A program made the translations under genes and the position numbers. 50,044 bases of DNA from Phytopseudomonas dryadis. GTDB lineage: Bacteria; Pseudomonadota; Gammaproteobacteria; Pseudomonadales; Pseudomonadaceae. The stretch lies in NCBI RefSeq assembly GCF_004327355.1, contig NZ_QJUM01000039.1:1-50044 (forward strand), given 5' to 3'. Every line of letters starts with the position of its first letter. Position 1 is the first letter of the stretch. The notes beneath the pieces were generated by a model. The model was not told the origin of the DNA. It saw only the letters and a program-made list of their open reading frames with translations, and did no database searches. Positions 43,826-50,044 of the stretch are shown piece after piece.

Positions 43826-46540
43826 TTCGCTAATCTCCTTCCCTCAGATATGGCCTTACTTGTCTTAGCCGCATTATAAGACCCATCAAGATTCAATACG
43901 GCCTTGAACCGTCCCTTACTGTCAAAAACCTCAAGGTGGTTCTTGTGCATCCCATCCAAGTAAAATCTATCTCCCTTAGCAAGGTAATCTCCAATAGGAG
44001 AGGTTACTTGGTAAACACTTTGCCCTTGATATATTTGCTTGGTTTTCTGAGCAGACGTATTGACTTGCGAGCCAAGGCCTGGCTGTTTCAAAAATTCCCC
44101 CATATTGCCGACACTGCCAGAATTCGGGGTGTATTTATCTTTTGCCCCTCCCACATGCCCAAGGCTTCCCGGCGAGTTTACACTAATCTCAGTTTTCCCT
44201 TTACCCCCTTTCCCAGGAATCGCGCCAGTCAAAATGCTGGTGATTAGGCTTCCGCCATCAATCAGCTGTTGCTCAGCAGGATAATTCTCGGGGTCGAGTT
44301 CACCTTCAATCTTCTCTGCGATAAGCCTACCCGCAGCTTCGTTTAGAGAATCAAGGTAACTATTTATGCTCTGCCCAATATCGGTTTGGGAGAACGCTTG
44401 TTCAACAGCAAACTGAATGACACCCTTGGGCCCGCTCAGCCCTGCCACGACTATCCCGACTGCGAGAGCATTTTTAGGGTTTTCATCTATATAAATCTGA
44501 ACGTTCGCGGCATGTTTCAAAATCTGCTGCAAAGCATTCGGATCGCCGGGGTTGACCATCTCCGGTTGCAAAAGCACTGGAATGCGATCATCCGATGTTG
44601 TGCCGACCTGCGGCTTTTCTTCATTCAAGCCAGGTATATCATCAAGGGACATACCAAGCGCAGCTGCTGCCTCGCGAATCTGCTCCTCGGATATGCCGTT
44701 TATCGCATTAAGCTGCGCAAGTACGTTCTGCTGGAATCCTGCATCCCCTACAACAGCCTTCGCATCCTTGAGTTTCATCCCGTTCAACAGCAACACTTCA
44801 AGCCCATCTTCGGCGATCGACGCAAGGCCCGCATGTTCGGTGCCTACGGGCCGCTGGATACCCAGTACTTTTTCCAAGCGGTTGTAGCTGACGTTCAAGC
44901 CAACGCTAATTAAGCCTAGATTTCCTTTGGCAGTATCATCGTAATTAGCGAGTGCTTCAGCCCACTGCTCAACCGTCGCCATCGGATCACTCAATGCCTC
45001 GATGGACGACTTGCTCACATACAGATCGGTACGGCTTTCCTCGTCCTTGGTGATTTCATAGGCGCTGTTCACGTCCCGATTCAGGCCATCAGTCGAGTCG
45101 TTGCCTGTTTCGGCATCGCGCCGCACGACGATTTCGCCTTCACCGACGGTGGCGCGAACGATCTGTTCGCGTTCCCGCTCGTACTCGTAACCCTCCAGGC
45201 TCCAGCCGGTCTGGCCTTCCTCGCCCTTGCCGACCTGGCTCTTGTCCTGCTGGCCACTACCGTAGCTACCACCGGCGTTGAGGTAGTAGCTGCGCTCGCG
45301 GTCTTCGCCCTGGATATCGCGGAAGCCCAAGGTATCGGTGTCCAGCTTGAGGTTGCCGCTCTGCGAGGCGATCACCGCACCATCGAGCTGGGTGTGTTCC
45401 TCGGTGCGTATGTCCAGCCGGTCGCGGGCAATGACGCGGGTCTGGTCGTTCACCCAGTCGGTCTTGCCGCTGGTTTCCCCGAAACCCACCGAGCCGCTGA
45501 CGCTCACGCCGTAGCCAATGGTGACCGTGGCGCTGACGTCATACTCCTTGCCGGTATCAGGTATGGAGGAGACGGTGAGGTTGCGTCCCACCTCCCCCTT
45601 CACGTTCTCGCCTTCGACATGAGCGCCAGTGATGCGGGTATCGCGACCACTGGAGAAGTTCAGGTCGCGCCCGGCGTACAGGTAGGCGTTCTGCATCTGC
45701 TCGCCTTCACGATCCAGCTTGCCTTTGCCCAGACTGGCGCTGACGTAGACCCCAAACCCTTCGCTGCCCACGGTCACGCCGACTTCACCACCCGCGTTAC
45801 GCCGATCGTTGTCAGTACTACTCTGGTTCTGCGCCGCACCGATCAGCAGGTCGTTACCGGCCTTCAGGTTGATATCCCGCCCGGACTGCGCACGGGTACC
45901 GATCAGGCTGAGGTCATTGGTTGCTTCCAGATTAAGATCCCGGCCCGCTAGCAGCTCGCTCGGGCTGGACGTACCTTGGCGCTCTGCCTGGGTGGCCGTA
46001 CCGGTACTGCCACCCACGCCGAGCTTGAAGCCACCGGAGGTGCCGCCCTTGATCCCGCCCTTTCCTTGCTGTTGCTCAGCATCAACAACGTATTCACCCT
46101 GAGCGACCCCCAACGTGACGTCAGTGCCCTTGATAGCGATGTCACGCCTTGCCTGCAGGCGGCTGCCATCAATGACAACGTTGTTGCCAGCGACCAGGTT
46201 GATGTCGTTGCCAGCCTCCAGCGTCGAGGCCCGATTGCCGACCACGGTCTGGCTGATGCTCTGGCTCTGGCTGGTGCTGCCCAAATGGCCATCGAAAGTC
46301 GGCCCGGACATGAATTGGCTGACGCCGTCCACGGCCTTGAGAATGCTCGACGCCTGGCTGACCGTGTTCTCGCCTTTGCCTGTCCCGCTTATCGCATCCT
46401 TTGTATTGGCAAAGTTGTGATTGACGGTAGTACTCGTACCCGTACGTTTCTGACTCTGCTCCCTGGCGTAGCTCGATTGTTCATTGGCCGCATCGATGAG
46501 GATGTCGCGCCCGGCACGCACATCCGACTGGCAATCAGAC
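43822..46540 (-). CDS. Orphan CdiA 3' module with colicin-E3-like toxin tip
   Basis: An open frame of 899 codons from a GTG at 46521, without a ribosome site. The first ~480 residues repeat the stalk of the main cdiA gene (AANEQSSYAREQSQKRTGT, ENTVSQASSILKAVDGVSQF, NRASTLEAGNDINLVAGN). A pretoxin region follows. The last ~50 residues, GDRFYLDGMHKNHLEVFDSK then GRFKAVLNLDG, resemble the colicin E3/cytotoxic rRNase fold, with D856, H859 and E864 as candidate catalytic residues. Lacking a signal peptide and transport domain, it is an orphan module behind the main gene. Confidence 0.8.
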
Positions 46541-46673
46541 GTAGGGCGTATTCGCCGAATGATTCAAAAAACTATTTATTTTTTAAAGAGCAATTGGCTT
46601 GTGAAACGTCATGCATGCGTCAGACGATCACGTCGCGGTAAACGACGGATTACGCTTCGCTAATCCATCCTGC
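46541..46673. repeat. MITE-like element, copy 2 (shortened left end)
   Basis: 133 bases matching copy 1 (43334-43483) almost exactly from the shared GCCGAATGATTC onward; part of the left inverted end is deleted. It lies between the deaminase immunity gene and the orphan cdiA module, the same relative place as copy 1. Confidence 0.88.
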
Positions 46674-46697
46674 AAATATTAATCCGTCTTACCGCGT

Positions 46698-47081
46698 TTA
46701 ATTTCGCTCCCAATTCAGTTCCATTTCTTTTCCCAAAAAGAAATTATGAATAGCTTTAGAAGCCTCAACTTCACCAACAACAACATTTCGTGAAAAATCA
46801 GCAAACTGGCCACCAGCACAAAGCTCCACAACACTGCCATCATCACCACTAGGATTCAATAAAGTGAAATTCTCATCACACTGAGAGCTGAGAGTAACAA
46901 CAAAATCTGCTCCTCCTCCTCCCACACACAACTGCCACCCATCAGCCCGCTCAATGCTTACAAGCGTATGATTTTGTCCATTTAATCGTCCTAAAGCAGC
47001 AATGGCTTGTTCATAACAATGGCACTCTAGCTCAATATCACCACTTCGATTAGCAACTCGATCATCAATAAACAACTTCAT
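46698..47081 (-). CDS. Imm1-like immunity protein for the deaminase toxin
   Basis: A 127-residue protein. The end, EVEASKAIHNFFLGKEMELNW, and the GGQFADF stretch before it fit the Imm1 immunity family, often paired with deaminase toxins. Its ATG follows the cdiA stop by nine bases, with a perfect TAAGGAGG overlapping that stop. Its own stop codon lies inside the conserved junction sequence CCGCGTTTA. It should bind the toxin tip and block its active site. Confidence 0.78.
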   Translation of the reverse strand: MKLFIDDRVANRSGDIELECHCYEQAIAALGRLNGQNHTLVSIERADGWQLCVGGGGADFVVTLSSQCDENFTLLNPSGDDGSVVELCAGGQFADFSRNVVVGEVEASKAIHNFFLGKEMELNWERN

Positions 47082-47090
47082 CCATCCTCC

Positions 47091-50044
47091 TTAAGGCCGT
47101 ATCACAACGACTCCGTCAGGCCCAACCACTGAAAGTTCCTTAAGTCCTAGTTGACGCACCATGGATCTAATGCCGCCATTTTGATCACATGCTCGGCATG
47201 GCTGTCGATCAACATACAAAGTCAAACTCTCTCCTATGACATTAATCCCCTGCTGCTTAATTTGATTAAGAACATCAATCTCAGCATGTGTTTTGGAAAT
47301 AGAATTAACACCCGAAACTGGCTGCCCATGCGCATTAATACCGTATATTTTTTGCCCATTCACCTCCAAAACCGCCAATGTACTTTTATCCAAAGATGAT
47401 CCTGCAGGAGGTAATCCTAGATCTTTGCGGAAATCTGCTAAATCCTTTGATACGGACTCACTATACATATTCCCCGGACTCAGCTGATGCTCCGGCGTCG
47501 TATAGCTACCACTACCCTGCTGCCCGTCTAGCTGTTGCCCTCCTGTATGCGGAACAGTAACCACCGAACCACCAGCATTATAGCCCCCACTCGATGCATT
47601 CTCGGTATTTAGCGAATCAGCACCTGGGTTGACCAATGTGCCAAATCTTGGATCAAGTGTATGGATAGGCAGGGTAGTGCCTAGTACCAGTGGTAATAAC
47701 TCAGCATACAGCCGCAACTGAAGCTCTAAGTCAGAATCTGACTCTTTGACTGACTCATAGACTGAGCCAGCAACCTTCGTCATATTCTCCTGTGTTGCTG
47801 GAAGTGCTGTCGTGGTCAGCAGCGCGCCGCCGAGTACTTCAGTAGCACTGAGTCCGCCCAAGATTGGCAGTGGCCCGAAAGACTGGCTACCATCACTCGG
47901 TTTATTGAACGCATTTAACAGAACCAAGGCTCTAATAGCAGCCTCAGGATTCTCTACAGCAAGGCGTTCGATGCTTGCCGCTACAGCGCGGGTTTGCTCC
48001 GTATCCACGCCCTGCGTCACCCAGCTAAAGAGCAACTTTGCAGAGTCCTTACGCTGCCCTTCGGTTCCTTTCTCCAGCTTCCGAACAGTTAGATTGGCAC
48101 GGCGAGTTGCATCAATAAGCCGCTGTTGATACTGGATATCGTCGACACTTCGACCGTCCATGACCGCCGTGGCTGCAGCAAATAGTTGGATCGCGAAAGT
48201 CAGGGCCTCTTCGCTACTATCGCCATAATTTTCAGCTGCTTTGACCCAGCGTTCGAATGTCTTTCCTGGATTCGCCACCGCCTCCACAGACGACTTGGTC
48301 ACATACAGATCCGTACGTTCCTCATCGTCCCGGGTGATCTCGTACGCCTTGCTCACATCGCGGTTGAGGCCCTCCGTGGAGTCCTGCCCGGTCTGTGCAT
48401 CGTCACGGACGATCAGTTCGCCCTCGCCCACCGTGGCCCGTACGATCTGCTGGCGATCCTTCTCGTACTCGTAACCCTCGACGCTCCAACCGGTCTTGCC
48501 TTTTTCGCCCTTGCCTTCCTGGCTTTTGTCCTGCTGGGTATCTTTCGCGCCGTTCTTACCGTACGAACCGCCAACATTCAGGTAATAGCTGTGTTCCTTG
48601 TCGTGCCCGGCGATATCGCTGAAGCCCAGGGTGCCGGTGTCCAATTTGAGGTTGCCGGTGTTCGAGGCCAGCAATGCACCATCGAGCTGTGTGTGCTCTT
48701 CGGTGCGGATATCCAGGCGGTCCCGTGCGACGATACGGGTCTGATTTTCCACCCATTCGGTAGAGCCCTTGGTTTCCCCATAGCCAACCGAACCGCTGAA
48801 GCCCGCTCCCGGCCCGAAGGTGGCAGTGGCGCTGACATCGAACTCCTTGCCTTTGACCTCGCCCGTGTCCGTGAGCGACGCCACGATCAGGTTCCGCCCG
48901 ACATCGCCCGTCACTTCATCGGCGTGCAGTTGCGCACCGGTCACGGCGGTGTCTCGACCACTGCTGAAGTTCAGACGGTCACCCGCGTACAGGTAGGCTT
49001 CCTGCTGGCGCTGGCCTTCACGCTCCAGATCACCCTTGCCCACGTTGACGCTGACGTAGACGCCAATACCTTCCGAGCCAAAGGTGAACCCGACCTCGCC
49101 ACCCCCGCTGCGGCGGCTGCTTTCGCTGGCGCTTGCATTCTGTGCCGCACGAATACTGAGGTCGTTACCAGCCTTGAGGTCGATATCACGCCCAGCCTGG
49201 ACTTCGGTACCGATCAGGCTCAGATCGTTGCTGGCATTGAGGTTGACGTCACGTTGAGCATTGAGCCAAGAACCACTGGCAGTTCCCTGGCTGCCTTCTT
49301 CGCCGGCCACACCTTTGCTGCCGCCGATGCCGACCTTGAAGCCACCGCTGGTGCCACCGACGAACCCGCCTTTGCCCTGGCTCTGCTGGCTCTCATAGCG
49401 CTGCTCGCCACGGGCGACATCGAGAACGATGTCCCGGCCAGTTACGGTGATGTCACGTCCAGTCTGGAACTGCCCTCCATGCACCAGAACATCGTTACCC
49501 GCAACCAGGTTGATATCGTTACCAGCCTCCAGTGTCGAAGCCCGATTACCGAGCACGGTCTGGCTGACGCTCTGGCTCTGGCTGGTGCTACCCAGGTGTG
49601 CATCGAAGGTCGGCCCGGCCAGGAACTGGCTGATGCTATCCACGGCTTTGAGCGTGCTGGATGCCTGGCTAACCGTATTCTCGCCTTTGCCGGCCCCACT
49701 GACGGCATCCTTGGTACGCTCGAAGTTGTGGTTGACGGTAGTGGTCGTACCCGTACGTTTCTGACTCTGCTCCCTGGCGTAGGCCGATTGCTCATTGGCC
49801 GCATCGATGCGGATATCGCGCCCCGCCTGCATGTTCAGGTCGTAGCCGGCGCTCAGGTCGGAACCCTGTTGCAGGATGTCGCGCCCGGCACGCACATCCA
49901 GGTCGAGCCCAGCGGCGATCTGACTGGCCGCGGCTGTCTGCTCGGAGGTGCGGGTCTTGTCCTTGAGCGTTTCCGCGCCGACGAAAGTGGTGAAGCCGTT
50001 ACCATCCGCGCTTTGCTGAAGACCTACTGTTTTGGTGTTCTTCC
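47091..50044 (-). CDS. cdiA: CdiA-type haemagglutinin, 3' part, with cytidine-deaminase-like toxin
   Basis: The frame stays open to the window edge, so only the last ~983 residues are seen. Haemagglutinin stalk repeats (RASTLEAGNDINLVAGNDV, LQAGRDIDLKAGNDLSI) are followed by a beta-rich region (about 48400-49000), a helical pretoxin region, and the tip from about 47460. The tip holds HAE (47280-47288) and PCRAC (47187-47201), the zinc and proton-shuttle motif of cytidine/deoxycytidine deaminases, then NGGIRSMVRQLGLKEL. CdiA is exported by CdiB and delivers its tip into neighbours. The usual VENN motif is absent. Genes for the 5' end and CdiB must lie to the right. Confidence 0.88.
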   Translation of the reverse strand, partial: KNTKTVGLQQSADGNGFTTFVGAETLKDKTRTSEQTAAASQIAAGLDLDVRAGRDILQQGSDLSAGYDLNMQAGRDIRIDAANEQSAYAREQSQKRTGTTTTVNHNFERTKDAVSGAGKGENTVSQASSTLKAVDSISQFLAGPTFDAHLGSTSQSQSVSQTVLGNRASTLEAGNDINLVAGNDVLVHGGQFQTGRDITVTGRDIVLDVARGEQRYESQQSQGKGGFVGGTSGGFKVGIGGSKGVAGEEGSQGTASGSWLNAQRDVNLNASNDLSLIGTEVQAGRDIDLKAGNDLSIRAAQNASASESSRRSGGGEVGFTFGSEGIGVYVSVNVGKGDLEREGQRQQEAYLYAGDRLNFSSGRDTAVTGAQLHADEVTGDVGRNLIVASLTDTGEVKGKEFDVSATATFGPGAGFSGSVGYGETKGSTEWVENQTRIVARDRLDIRTEEHTQLDGALLASNTGNLKLDTGTLGFSDIAGHDKEHSYYLNVGGSYGKNGAKDTQQDKSQEGKGEKGKTGWSVEGYEYEKDRQQIVRATVGEGELIVRDDAQTGQDSTEGLNRDVSKAYEITRDDEERTDLYVTKSSVEAVANPGKTFERWVKAAENYGDSSEEALTFAIQLFAAATAVMDGRSVDDIQYQQRLIDATRRANLTVRKLEKGTEGQRKDSAKLLFSWVTQGVDTEQTRAVAASIERLAVENPEAAIRALVLLNAFNKPSDGSQSFGPLPILGGLSATEVLGGALLTTTALPATQENMTKVAGSVYESVKESDSDLELQLRLYAELLPLVLGTTLPIHTLDPRFGTLVNPGADSLNTENASSGGYNAGGSVVTVPHTGGQQLDGQQGSGSYTTPEHQLSPGNMYSESVSKDLADFRKDLGLPPAGSSLDKSTLAVLEVNGQKIYGINAHGQPVSGVNSISKTHAEIDVLNQIKQQGINVIGESLTLYVDRQPCRACDQNGGIRSMVRQLGLKELSVVGPDGVVVIRP

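Noticed and set aside
47980..48000. VENN pretoxin motif in the main CdiA
   Set aside because: The only similar string is AVENPE in a helical region far from the tip border; it is not the VENN motif.

Overview
The window looks like the chromosome of a Pseudomonas (P. aeruginosa group or close relative). The coding DNA is GC-rich. Several gene blocks are Pseudomonas hallmarks: algB-kinB, crc next to pyrE, pstS-pstC-pstA-pstB-phoU with the long Pseudomonas-type PstA and PstC, the split class II ribonucleotide reductase nrdJa-nrdJb, and the glutarate genes gcdH/gcdR. Repetitive extragenic palindromes lie between many genes. No rRNA, tRNA or CRISPR array was seen.

Layout. 0.2-3.8 kb: CoA-transferase plus glutaryl-CoA dehydrogenase, divergent from a LysR regulator (glutarate/lysine catabolism). 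4.1-7.1 kb: a DUF5924/DUF2914-type membrane protein, a small lipoprotein and a nucleoside-recognition (SpmA/SpmB-like) membrane protein. 7.2-9.9 kb: envelope/stress genes (Ivy-like lysozyme inhibitor, DUF1328, a small membrane protein, a DUF2383-like protein and a BON-domain protein). 10.1-16.8 kb: algB-kinB, an AmpDh2-like amidase overlapping a MarC-family gene, and a cryptochrome/photolyase. 16.8-24.9 kb: the phosphate uptake and control operon read leftwards, with a Pho-box-like site before pstS and a second before pstC, ending in a response regulator. 25-27.6 kb: thioesterase, a DUF4124 protein, pyrE and crc. 28-32.1 kb: LysR regulator and a DUF485 / solute:sodium symporter / nitrilase operon. 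32.7-35.6 kb: nrdJa-nrdJb behind a probable pair of NrdR boxes.

36-50 kb is an accessory region. After an LprI-like protein and two coupled genes of unknown function, the left strand carries a contact-dependent inhibition (CdiA/filamentous-haemagglutinin) toxin array. Read right to left it holds: (i) the 3' part of a large cdiA gene, open to the window edge, ending in a cytidine-deaminase-like toxin and followed by an Imm1-like immunity gene; (ii) an orphan cdiA 3' fragment ending in a colicin-E3-like domain, with its immunity gene; (iii) an internal cdiA fragment, then an IS-interrupted junction, then an RGHLLA-type nuclease tip with a SUKH immunity gene; (iv) a barnase-like tip, broken by a one-base frameshift, with an intact barstar gene. 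The first two junctions carry the same MITE-like repeat, which begins at or beside the immunity stop codon. An IS4-type element with an 11-bp target duplication sits inside a small hairpin element, and a second, defective IS4-type element closes the array.

How the parts work together: the displayed CdiA would deliver one toxin to neighbouring cells. The orphan cassettes behind it keep old immunities and offer tips that could be recombined onto the main gene through the long direct repeats they share with it. The rest of the window is mostly core metabolism, phosphate and envelope regulation.
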